DNA of 64,000 nt from the NCBI RefSeq assembly GCF_033449965.1, contig NZ_CP137761.1, positions 2,170,001 through 2,234,000 of the forward strand. The letters are read 5' to 3'. Shown piece by piece: positions 8,470 to 17,006 of the stretch. The notes under the pieces were generated by a model. The model had not been told where the DNA came from, ran no database searches, and saw nothing but the letters and a program-made list of their open reading frames with translations. Source of the stretch: Bacillus sp. T3 (lineage in GTDB: Bacteria > Bacillota > Bacilli > Bacillales > Cytobacillaceae). Position 1 is the stretch's first letter. Each line of letters starts with the position of its first letter. A program made the translations under genes and the position numbers.

Positions 8470-9865
8470 TTGCGAAAGAATAGAATCTATTTAAATGCAT
8501 TTGATATGAATTGTGTCGCACATCAATCCCCTGGGTTATGGACCCATCCCAAGGATCAATCTCACCGCTACAATACGATCGATTATTGGGTTGAACTCGC
8601 TCAACTATTGGAGAAGGGACGCTTTGACGGACTATTTATTGCAGATGTGATCGGGATTTATGACGTTTATGGCGGGGATAAAACGGTCACTGTTCGGGAG
8701 GCGACACAGGTACCGGTCAATGACCCAATCTTACTTGTCTCCGCAATGGCGAACGCAACAAAACATTTGGGCTTTGGCATCACCGCCTCTACAACCTTTG
8801 AGCATCCTTATCCATTTGCACGGCGAATGTCGACGCTTGACCATCTGACAAACGGCCGCGTCGGTTGGAATATAGTCACTTCCTATCTTGAAAGTGGGAC
8901 TAAAAACATTGATATAGGTGATCGCTTCCTTCATTCTGAACGCTATAGTATTGCTGAAGAATATTTGGAGGTTTGCTATAAGCTATGGGAAGGCAGCTGG
9001 GAGGACGATGCTGTCGTAAAAGATAAGGCTAAAAAAGTGTTTACCGATCCGACTAAGGTACATGAAATTAACCACCGTGGAAAATATTTCGATGTTCCGG
9101 GTATTCACCTATGCGAGCCATCGCCACAACGAACACCAGTATTGTACCAAGCAGGAGCATCATCATTCCGGAAAAGCCTTTGCTGCTAAACACGCCGAAT
9201 GCACCTTTGTTTCCGCACCTACAAAAGAGGCTGTGGCCAATTATGTTAAGGAATTAAGAAAGCTAGCAGCTGAGAACGGGAGAGATCCAAAGAGCATTAA
9301 AGTGTTCACTCTTGTCACACCCATTGTTGGCCGAACTGAAGCTGAAGCATGGGCGAAATATGAGGAGCTTGAGAGTTACATAAGCTACAAAGGTGCTTTG
9401 TCATTAGTGAGCGGCTGGTCTGGGGTTGATTTTTCAGAATATGAACCTGACCAGGAAATCGAATATATTGAAACGAATGCGATTAAATCGTTGCTAGAGT
9501 CATTAACTACCTTAAGTACTGAGAAGAAGTGGACAGTGAGAGAGCTGGCAAACTTTGCGGGAATTGGCGGGATGGGACCTCTTATTGTCGGTACCCCACA
9601 ACAAATTGCCGATTCTTTTGAAGAATGGATTGATGATACGGATATTGATGGGTTTAACCTTGCTTACGCGATAACGCCAGGTACATTTGAAGATTTCATT
9701 GAACTGGTTGTACCCGAGCTACAGCAAAGAGGTGTTTTAAAAACCGAATATGAAGAGGGAACACTTCGCGAAAAGCTAAATGGAAAAGGGGAAGCCCGCT
9801 TACCTGAATCCCACATCGCCCATCAATATCGAAAAATTAAAGCAAACGCAGCCCATGAGAATTAG
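8470..9865 (+). pseudogene. LLM-class flavin monooxygenase (NtaA/DmoA/DszA type), one-base frameshift
   Basis: The first frame (8470-9189) carries the N-terminal half of an NtaA/SnaA/DszA-type monooxygenase (LNAFDMNCVAHQSPGLW, VGWNIVTS). The second frame, used from about 9170 to 9865, carries GKAFAAKHAECTFVSAPTKE and the rest. Together they form a normal product of about 465 residues. The frames join if one T is removed at 9166-9167, where TTCCGGA would read TCCGGA. Relatives oxidise dimethylsulfide, nitrilotriacetate or dibenzothiophene sulfone. The start is a TTG with AGGAGG 9 bases upstream. The gene may be intact in the organism if the extra base is a sequencing error. Confidence 0.85.
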
Positions 9866-9937
9866 AAATAACGCAAATTTATAAAAATAAATACTAGTAT
9901 CCACATTGAATAAATACAAATAAGGGGTGTAAAAAGT

Positions 9938-11186
9938 ATGTCAAAACAAATACAAATTAGTGCAAACAAGAAACCAGATCATCAGAAACTAACCTTTAAT
10001 ACCCAGGTTAAAATCGATTCTCCTGAATTTGAAAAACTATTGAGTGAAATCGAAAGAGACGCAAAGGCACGTCGTGAAGCTGGGAACAACGAACGACCAT
10101 TTTATGCAATTGATTTAATTCGCCAATCGCGCTTAGGTGCGATTCGCTTACCCCTTGATAAAGGCGGACTAGGCGCATCCATTCGCGACCTTCTTTATGT
10201 GATCATTCGCCTAGCCGAAGTGGACCCAGATGTGGCTCATATTTTGCGTGCTCATTATAACTATGTAAACAATTTCCTTATTCATCCAAATGAGGAAGTC
10301 CGAAATCTATGGTTACAAAGAGTTGCTGATGGTGCCATTATTGGTATTGCTTTTACCGAAATTTCAAATAAAAATGTCGGAAGATTAATTTTCGAAACGC
10401 AGTTAACCCCAGATGGCGACAACTATCGATTAAATGGAACAAAGTATTTTAGCACTGGAACCCTGTACTCCGATTGGATTGTGGTCATGGCCTCTACTCC
10501 TGGAAGGCGAATTGGCAACTGTGATTATCCCTGCTCTGCGTGATGGTGTTGGTATCAAGGATGATTGGGATGGGTTTGGGCAAAAATTAACCGGAAGCGG
10601 CACAACTGTCTTAAATAATGTATTAGTGAACAAGGATGAAGTGATTGCATTTGGAGAAAGCCCAACTCCTTTTAATGCTTTCCTGCAATTGATTCTTCAA
10701 GCTGTTATTGCCGGGATTGTTCGCAATGTAGAAAAGGATGCAGCAGAGTTGGTGAAAAGCCGGAAACGTTCCTTCACATTTGCAGCTGGTGCCACACCAG
10801 CAGAGGACCCGCAGCTCCAACAAGTAATCGGGGAAATTTCAAGTATTGCCTATGCAGCTGAATCAATTGTATTAACTGCAGCAGAAGCACTAGATCGTGC
10901 TGTTAACTCAGCTGTTGATGGAGTGATTGATTACGCACTAAGTCATGAAGCTTCGCTACAGGCCGCGAAGGCAAAAGTCGTGATTGATTCTCTTGCGTTA
11001 AGAGCGGCATCTTTATTATTTGAGGTTGGGGGTGCATCTGCAACCAAATCATCAGCCCATCTCGATCGGCATTGGCGCAACATTCGTACCATCTCATCCC
11101 ACAATCCAACCGTTTATAAAGCCCGAACCATCGGCAATTTAGTTGTAAACGAGATTGGATTACCGTTGGAGGAAGTGTATTTTTAG
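9938..11186 (+). pseudogene. DszC/SfnB-type acyl-CoA-dehydrogenase-family monooxygenase, one-base frameshift
   Basis: The N-terminal part (9938 to about 10500) includes ILRAHYNYVNNF and the beta-domain start LNGTKYFSTGTLYSDWIVVMAST. The frame then shifts to ELATVIIPALRDGVGIKDDWDGFGQ and the C-terminal helical domain ending at 11186. The joined length of about 415 residues is normal for the DszC/SfnB family, which oxygenates sulfur compounds with reduced flavin. The break is at CCTGGA (10499-10504): deleting one base restores T-P-E-G-E-L. Last gene of the cassette; a terminator follows at 11302. Confidence 0.83.
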
Positions 11187-11301
11187 ACGGGTTAAAAAGA
11201 ACTCCGAGACATGTTGTATTTGCTCAGATTTGGAAATTGTAATCTAGAGGATTAACAAGAAATCATCGAATGGAAAAAAGGATACTGTTTATCGCTAGGA
11301 C

Positions 11302-11340
11302 AAAAAGTCAGTTCACCTAATTTAGGGGAACTGACTTTTT
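11302..11340. terminator. Rho-independent terminator of the sulfur cassette
   Basis: AAAAAGTCAGTTC and GAACTGACTTTTT form a strong stem with A and T flanks, usable in both directions. It lies about 115 bases after the last cassette gene. Confidence 0.85.
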
Positions 11341-11343
11341 AAC

Positions 11344-11389
11344 TTTTGGCGATACTCATGTCGTCCTCGATGATTAGTAGTTTGTGCAT
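11344..11389 (-). pseudogene. Duplicated 5' fragment of the BceR-like response regulator
   Basis: The minus strand encodes MHKLLIIEDDMSIAK, almost the same as the first 15 residues of the response regulator at 20876-21547, then runs straight into the cassette terminator. Similarity continues upstream through the ribosome binding site, promoter and the TTATATTTGGGAGGG block to about 11490, matching 21497-21640. It is a partial copy of about 150 bp holding a promoter and gene start only. Confidence 0.7.
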
Positions 11390-11483
11390 GGTAAAAACTC
11401 CGTTCGATGGGTATGGTGGGTTGCATTTTTATTTTAGCTTATTGAAAAGGGTTGGAAATATTATTATATTTGGGAGGGTAATG

Positions 11484-11747
11484 CTAAATTTGAGAAAAGC
11501 AAGGACTTATTAAATTGGAGATTTTTCTATTCAGATCCCTTTTGTTGAAGACTAGGTAACCTGCAAAAGAAAAATAGGGAATGTCATTGTATTCTTTTTC
11601 GCTTAGTACTCGAATAGCAATCAAAAAATGAAGTGAGATTTTCGTAGCTAGAAAAGGCTTTTTCTCTATTTTGGAGAATACATAAAAAGAGGGTAAAATG
11701 AATTTATCAATATAGACAAATGGCCAATATTCCTGCTTTAGCTCCAT
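11484..11747 (-). CDS. Possible hypothetical protein, 87 residues
   Basis: An open frame on the minus strand with aromatic-rich composition (FYVFSKIEKKPFLATKISLHFLIAI). No recognisable domain and only a weak upstream purine stretch (GAAAGAG). It ends against the duplicated response-regulator promoter fragment. It may be a real small protein or chance. Confidence 0.3.
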   Translation of the reverse strand: MELKQEYWPFVYIDKFILPSFYVFSKIEKKPFLATKISLHFLIAIRVLSEKEYNDIPYFSFAGYLVFNKRDLNRKISNLISPCFSQI

Positions 11748-11818
11748 TTATGGACTACTCTTTCAAATATTAACATACTATACTGTTATTTATTCTAAAA
11801 ATATGAGGGGTGTATCGT

Positions 11819-12235
11819 ATGAATGACAAAAAAGAAATCTTAGATAATGGTCCCTTTTTTCATGGTACAAAAGCAGAACTTAAAATTGGGGATTTATTAG
11901 AACCCCAAAACTTATCCAATTACCAAGATAAAAAATCAAACTATATCTATTTTACTGGAACATTGAATGCTGCTAAATGGGGTGCTGAATTAGCAAGATC
12001 TACAGCAAAAGAAAGAATTTATATCGTAGAACCATTAGGTGATTTTGAAAATGATCCGAACTTAACTGACAAGAGATTTCCTGGAAACCCGACACGTTCT
12101 TATCGATCTAAATCTCCTTTGAAAATAGTAGCCGAATTAGGGTCATGGGAAAGACATTCCGACGAAGAAATAAATCATATGCTTGCATCTTTAAAAAAGT
12201 TAACTGAAGAAGGAAAAAATGTAATATACGATTAA
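11819..12235 (+). CDS. arr: NAD+-rifampin ADP-ribosyltransferase
   Basis: 138 residues, the normal size of Arr enzymes. FFHGTKAELKIGD near the N-terminus, YIYFTGTLNAAKWGAELA in the middle and GNPTRSYRSKSPLKIVAELG toward the C-terminus match the family. Arr transfers ADP-ribose from NAD+ to the C23 hydroxyl of rifampicin and inactivates it. The ATG at 11819 has GAGGGG 8 bases upstream; an in-frame GTG at 11810 overlaps that site. It is chromosomal, with no integron or IS next to it. A small kinase gene follows 54 bases later. Confidence 0.93.
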   Translation: MNDKKEILDNGPFFHGTKAELKIGDLLEPQNLSNYQDKKSNYIYFTGTLNAAKWGAELARSTAKERIYIVEPLGDFENDPNLTDKRFPGNPTRSYRSKSPLKIVAELGSWERHSDEEINHMLASLKKLTEEGKNVIYD

Positions 12236-12289
12236 TCCTTAAAATCCGGTGGTGCAACAACCATTAAAATAAGCACGGGAGATAAAAAT

Positions 12290-12787
12290 ATGAAACAATT
12301 GGGGACGCTATACTTTTTCTGTGGGAAAATGGGCGCAGGAAAATCAACTAAATCAAAAAAATTGGCGATAGATAAACATGCGGTACTTTTGTCTGAGGAT
12401 GAATGGCTTTCATCTCTTTATCCAAATCAAATAGCATCATTTGAGGACTATATAAAATTCTCAGCGCGGCTCAAGCCGTTGGTGAAAAAGCATGTCCAAA
12501 ACATATTAAGTGTCGGAACAGATGTAGTGATGGATTTTCCAGCTAACACTCAAAATCTACGAAAGTGGTTTTTGGATTTGGCTTCAGAGGTCAATGCAAG
12601 CCACCAACTAATTTTCCTTAATCTAGATAACGAGCAATGCTTACGTCAAATTGCACAAAGGCGTAACGAACAACCCGAAAGAGCAGCTTTTGATACGGAA
12701 GCGGTGTTTATTCATGTTACTAGATTTTTTGAAGCACCAGAAGCATCTGAGGGATTAAATATTTTAGAATTTAGTGGAAAAGAATAA
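12290..12787 (+). CDS. P-loop kinase-like ATP-binding protein (AAA_33 type)
   Basis: 165 residues. Walker A GKMGAGKST at residues 12-20, a following LLSEDEWLSSLYP, a VVMDFPANT Walker-B-like strand and a lid-like R-x-x-x-R region (QIAQRRNEQPER). This is the layout of small predicted kinases related to zeta-toxin and polynucleotide kinases. The substrate is unknown. GGGAG lies about 10 bases upstream of the ATG. It follows arr closely and may share its transcript. Confidence 0.75.
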   Translation: MKQLGTLYFFCGKMGAGKSTKSKKLAIDKHAVLLSEDEWLSSLYPNQIASFEDYIKFSARLKPLVKKHVQNILSVGTDVVMDFPANTQNLRKWFLDLASEVNASHQLIFLNLDNEQCLRQIAQRRNEQPERAAFDTEAVFIHVTRFFEAPEASEGLNILEFSGKE

Positions 12788-12805
12788 CAAGGAGCTTAAC
12801 ACAGC

Positions 12806-12905
12806 GTTGTAGAACCAGAAAGAACAGGTCATTAGATTATAAAAAACGCAGAGGATGCAACCTTTGCGTTTTTGGTGTGATTTAAGAACAGAGGGACGGT
12901 TACGC
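12806..12905. repeat. Dispersed repeat of about 100 bp containing a terminator
   Basis: The block from GTAGAACCAGAAAGAACAG through a terminator to GATTTAAGAACAGAGGGACGG also occurs near 22390-24170, where an IS3-type element splits it. The terminator here is AAAACGCAGAGG paired with CCTTTGCGTTTTT (12841-12873). The tail AACAGAGGGACGGT is common next to transposable repeats of Firmicutes. Confidence 0.65.
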
Positions 12906-13324
12906 GATTTACTACGAAACTCATAAGTAGGAGGGAGGATTAACCCCCAATCACTCACACCAACCTTTTACCCCAACGGTCTTTCCCAAACCTTTCCCCA
13001 AAACAGGAAATAGGTCTTCCAAATCAAATTTGATATTCGTTATAGAAAATAAGCACAGTATTTCCGACCCCTGTTATTCACTTTAACCGGGGAATAATCT
13101 GAAATACTGTGCTATTTTTTTCAGATTATTCCTCATGTGCACTATCTTTTTCAAAATAATTAATAGTTAAACTTCCCCGTGTTTGTTTAAAGTTCTTGGT
13201 ATTTTTAATATTATACTTCAAAAATATTAGATTAATAGTTTAATATAAGGATTAGAAAATAGTAATTTTTTATTTCATGCAAAAGAATGAGTGCAGAAAA
13301 CAAATGTGTGAGGAGAGAATATTG

Positions 13325-14023
13325 ATGGGGTTAAGACAAGGTAGGGTAGAAAGCACTACTACTACCACAACAGGAAATAGAGGTAAAGGGACAAATCTTT
13401 CAGTGCAATTATTTAGGCCTAATTTTAAATTTGGAAGAATAATAATTATTATTCTAATCGTCGGGCTTTTGGTTTCTATATTAGGGAATATATGGTTATT
13501 TTCAGGGGGAACTTTTAACCAAAAAACTACAATTTTTGTTGAAAATGTTCAAGAGTTAGCGAATCTTGCAACCGCTGAAGCGCAGGTTAAGACCGTAATT
13601 AAGCAAAAGGACAATAAATTATTTGGAAAAGATATCAAGCGGGATCTCCCTGGAACCAAGCAGGAATTAATATTGATTGTGCCTGCCACTGTAATTGCAG
13701 GAGTCGACTTAAAGAAGGTGTCCCCAAGCGATATTAAAGTAAATGACAAAGAAAAAGAAATTGAAATCGTTCTGCCGCGAGCTGACTTTATTCAGGACCC
13801 CGCAATTCAGATGGATAAAGTAATAACATTCTCTGATGAAGGATTATTGAGACAAGAACCTGATTGGGATGAAGGGTTTGACCTCGCGGCACATGCACAA
13901 AAGCAAATCAAGGAAGAAGTAAAAGAAACAGGACTATTAAAAACAGCAGAAAAAAATGCAGAAAAAGTATTAAAAGAGTTTTTTAAAAACCTTGGCTACT
14001 CAGTAAAAGTTTCATTTAAATAG
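13325..14023 (+). CDS. DUF4230 domain-containing membrane-anchored protein
   Basis: 232 residues from the chosen ATG, which has AGGAGAG 7 bases upstream; the frame opens further up at 13277 without a good site. A Thr-rich cytoplasmic segment is followed by one transmembrane helix (IIIIILIVGLLVSILGNIWL). The outside region fits DUF4230: VQELANLATAEAQVKTVIKQKD, ELILIVPATVIAGVDL, KEIEIVLPRADF. Function is unknown. A terminator follows at 14073. Confidence 0.78.
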   Translation: MGLRQGRVESTTTTTTGNRGKGTNLSVQLFRPNFKFGRIIIIILIVGLLVSILGNIWLFSGGTFNQKTTIFVENVQELANLATAEAQVKTVIKQKDNKLFGKDIKRDLPGTKQELILIVPATVIAGVDLKKVSPSDIKVNDKEKEIEIVLPRADFIQDPAIQMDKVITFSDEGLLRQEPDWDEGFDLAAHAQKQIKEEVKETGLLKTAEKNAEKVLKEFFKNLGYSVKVSFK

Positions 14024-14072
14024 AATCCTTAAATTTTGTTCTCTATAAAAATAGGATCCTTTATCCGCACAA

Positions 14073-14108
14073 AAAACCGTACTGTGAAAGCACAAGTACG
14101 GTTTTGTT
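14073..14108 (+). terminator. Terminator after the DUF4230 gene
   Basis: AAAACCGTACT pairs with AGTACGGTTTT, followed by GTTTATT. Confidence 0.8.
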
Positions 14109-14477
14109 TATTAGCTCCTAACCATTATCTTATGGACAAATTATGGGTGATGCGGTTTTACTTAGCCTTTCATTTTTTTACAAAGGCATTCGTCATTAGA
14201 ATGTCGTTTATTTATTTTTGTAATGAAAGGATTTTGTCATTTATAATGGAGGTAAAATATATGAAATATTTAATCTCTGAATTATAGTACTTAAATTCCG
14301 AAAGATTTTAGGGGCATTTTAAGAGAATTTCTGTTTATAGATGAATTTTATGAAAACGGATTTAGGATACAGATTTTGATAACACTTAATTCTTATGAGT
14401 TTCTATTCATCAAAGTTTTACCTCATTGCTCACATTTTTCAGATGTAAGCGAACGACCAATAAGGGGGATAACTTTA

Positions 14478-15164
14478 ATGCAAAATTCATTAGAACGATT
14501 AAGATTAGATGTGGAGTCTTTATGTAACTTTAATGTACATGTTATACCAATTGAAGATGCAGAAGCTTATTGTTTGTTTGAACAGAGCCCCGCTCAAGCT
14601 ACTAATGAGGGAAACGTTTGGCAGATTTACCTTCTTGAATCCTTAACAAATGAAGATCGACTAGAAGCCGAAGCACATGAACTAGGCCATTTGTTGGTGT
14701 ACTATCGACCACCTGGTCTCATAACAATGGATTCTATCGTGATGTTTGATGAAGACATGCAGGAGCTGATTGGTGAAATAGATAATGCCATTCAACATAA
14801 ATTACTAATCGATGAGTTGAAAACTTATTATAACATTAATAGTAGTTTACACATCAAACTAATGGAGACATCATTAGAGGACATTTGTGCTGAGATAAGG
14901 AATTTAGTAGCCGAAAAAAATAATAAACTATTACATGCCATAGGTGTTTATTTATTTGACATTGCGCGTACAAACAAGAATGCTTCAGTAAGAGTTGACC
15001 AAAAGCTTCAGTTAAACACAACTGTTAAACATACCTTCGACGCAGCGCAGCTTTACTTATCCCAGATTAAATTAGGTCAATCACAAACTATTCAACGCTA
15101 CTATGTTAATCGATTTATGAGAGATATCGGTTATGAGGAGGAACTGGATTATTTTATTTTGTGA
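14478..15164 (+). CDS. Hypothetical protein with HELGH zinc-protease motif
   Basis: 228 residues. The ATG at 14478 is chosen for AAGGGGG about 8 bases upstream; the open frame extends back to 14376 with no start signal. EAHELGHLLVYY carries an HExxH metal-binding motif as in gluzincins and IrrE-like peptidases. The rest is acidic and helical and no wider family was recognised. No signal peptide, so a cytoplasmic protein is likely. The region between it and the DUF4230 terminator (14109-14477) holds no supported gene. Confidence 0.65.
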   Translation: MQNSLERLRLDVESLCNFNVHVIPIEDAEAYCLFEQSPAQATNEGNVWQIYLLESLTNEDRLEAEAHELGHLLVYYRPPGLITMDSIVMFDEDMQELIGEIDNAIQHKLLIDELKTYYNINSSLHIKLMETSLEDICAEIRNLVAEKNNKLLHAIGVYLFDIARTNKNASVRVDQKLQLNTTVKHTFDAAQLYLSQIKLGQSQTIQRYYVNRFMRDIGYEEELDYFIL

Positions 15165-15464
15165 ATGAATGTACAAATACTGCTTTTGCAGAAAAGAAAA
15201 AAACCAATTATCAAAGAAGAAAGTAAAGGAACGACTTACAATTATTTAATGAATTAAACTATTGTATAGAAGAAACTACTTTTTAGGGTGAGTTATTAGA
15301 ATAAATTAAGAGAATAAAAGCACCATCCCTATGTTTTAAATCAAGGTTACGATAAACATTACTACGAGTCATTTAGGATGAAAGAGTAGCCTTTCATTTG
15401 ACCGACACGATATGGCAAAACAGCATCAAGACTCCTGGACAAATAAAAATTGAACCGAAGGAAG
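15165..15464. other. Gene-free stretch before the phosphate transporter
   Basis: AT-rich with stops in all frames. A small inverted repeat GATGAAAG / CTTTCATT lies near 15377-15400. No promoter is clear. Confidence 0.4.
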
Positions 15465-15539
15465 ATGATGATAATGCTTGAAATTCAATGGGCGCAATGT
15501 GAATTTTCCTTTCAAGGAAGTGCTATCCTATGGAAATAA
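15465..15539 (+). CDS. Possible 24-residue upstream ORF overlapping the phosphate transporter start
   Basis: ATG-ATG-ATA-ATG start cluster with GAAGGAAG just upstream; it runs 24 codons and stops at 15537-15539, overlapping the ATG of the transporter at 15530. The overlap is the pattern of translational coupling. The peptide has no known relative, and this could be chance. Confidence 0.3.
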   Translation: MMIMLEIQWAQCEFSFQGSAILWK

Positions 15540-16583
15540 CGTTATTGGATTTCATTTCTGAATTAAGCATATATCCTGCATTGATCATCACGACAATACT
15601 GACATTGGGCGTCATCATTGTCAATGGATGGACGGATGCTCCCAACGCAATTGCCACTAGTGTTTCCACTCGTTCAATTCGTACGGGTGCAGCCATTTTC
15701 ATGGCGGCTGTGTTTAACCTGTTGGGTGTACTTGCCATGACTTTGGTCAATCAAAAGGTGGCTGAGACCATTTACAATATGGTCGATTTTCATGGTGATG
15801 TTGATGATGCATTGGTCGCGTTATGTGCGGCAATGATCGCGATTGTCCTTTGGGCAACTGCAGCTTGGGCATTTGGAATTCCCACAAGTGAAAGTCACGC
15901 CTTAATTGCCGGAGTTTCGGGAGCAGCCATTGCTTTACAGGGAGGATTCTCTGGAATTAATGGCAGTGAGTGGATCAAGGTTCTCTATGGTTTAGGTCTA
16001 TCAACTGGCTTGGGTTTTGTGTTGGGGTTTGTGATGGTGAGGCTTGTTGAACTTATCTTCAGGCGTATGGATCATTTCAAAGCGGGCAAGTTTTTTGGAA
16101 AAGCTCAGATATTTTCTGCGGCAGGCATGGCTTTTATGCATGGTGCACAGGATGGTCAAAAATTCATTGGTATATTCTTGCTTGGTATGTTTCTTGCGAA
16201 AGGCCAGGCAGAAACTGCCGAAGTGATCATTCCAATATGGCTTATGGTCATTTGTGCTGCAGTAATGGGGCTTGGCACATCAATCGGTGGCTACCTGGAT
16301 AATCAAGTCTGTCGGGATGGATATGGTCAAGCTGGAAAAATATCAGGGGTTTTCTGCTGAATTAGCAGGGGTTATGTGTTTATTTCTTTCAACTGCCACT
16401 GGAATACCGGTTTCGACAACACATACAATATCAACTGCGATTATGGGCGTGGGAGCTGCAAGGAATATCAAAGATGTCAATTTTGGCGTTGTCCGTGAAA
16501 TGGTACTGACCTGGGTGCTAACATTCCCATTCTGTGGTTTAGTTGGGTACTTGATGGCTAAGCTGTTTATATGGGTTTTTTAA
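15530..16583 (+). pseudogene. pit: Inorganic phosphate transporter, PiT family, one-base frameshift
   Basis: The first frame holds the N-terminal PiT signature (NGWTDAPNAIATSVSTRSI), the FGIPTSESHALIAG repeat and MHGAQDGQKFIG. The second frame, used from about 16297, holds IIKSVGMDMVKLEKYQGFSAE and the second signature GIPVSTTHTISTAIMGVG. The joined protein of about 350 residues is a full PiT transporter (phosphate:cation symport). The break is at TACCTGGATA (16292-16301): removing one T gives Y-R-I-I-K as expected. A terminator follows at 16613. Confidence 0.87.
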
Positions 16584-16612
16584 AACTGGAAATGGCGATA
16601 TTGAAAGATCAG

Positions 16613-16650
16613 AAAACATCTGTTTCGCAAGAATGCGGCAGATGTTTGTT
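16613..16650 (+). terminator. Terminator after the phosphate transporter
   Basis: AAACATCTG and CAGATGTTT arms, then GTTATTTTT. Confidence 0.75.
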
Positions 16651-16794
16651 ATTTTTAGAGAGTTTACATTTGTTGACCATTAACATTGGGCAGGTTCTAT
16701 AAAGGCTCGGGTATTACTGAAGGTGGCTTTTCACTGTAGTTTGAAAATAGACGGAGAAATTACCGTTAAATTGAGAAATATCGATATTTACTTA

Positions 16795-16940
16795 AAAATA
16801 AAGGAAGTTTTTCCGCTTATCTGAACCAAATCCTTGGATTTTGGCATATTTTGAGCAGTTAGAGGAAAAATCTCCCCTTATTTCCGAATCTAAAGCTTCC
16901 TTTTTTACATTAGAGGAAAATTCTACGCTTATTTTTCTCA
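16795..16940. repeat. Cluster of short AGAGGAAAA...CTTATTT repeats
   Basis: Three related units: AGGAAGTTTTTCCGCTTAT (16802-16820), AGAGGAAAAATCTCC-CCTTATTT (16861-16883) and AGAGGAAAATTCTACGCTTA (16913-16932). Similar units occur in intergenic DNA of Bacillus relatives. They do not code and lie before the terminator of the Bce-like operon. Confidence 0.55.
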
Positions 16941-16975
16941 GGCACTGTGCGAAAAAATGCCTAGCTAAAATAAAA

Positions 16976-17006
16976 AAAGAGGGCAAAGTCTTATCACGCC
17001 TCGCCC
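16976..17006 (-). terminator. Terminator of the Bce-like operon
   Basis: Read on the minus strand: AGGGGC and GCCCT arms, then TTTTTTTATTTT. Confidence 0.6.

Noticed and set aside
14036..14287. 83-residue ORF after the DUF4230 gene
   Set aside because: It runs through the terminator, has no ribosome binding site and no protein-like features.
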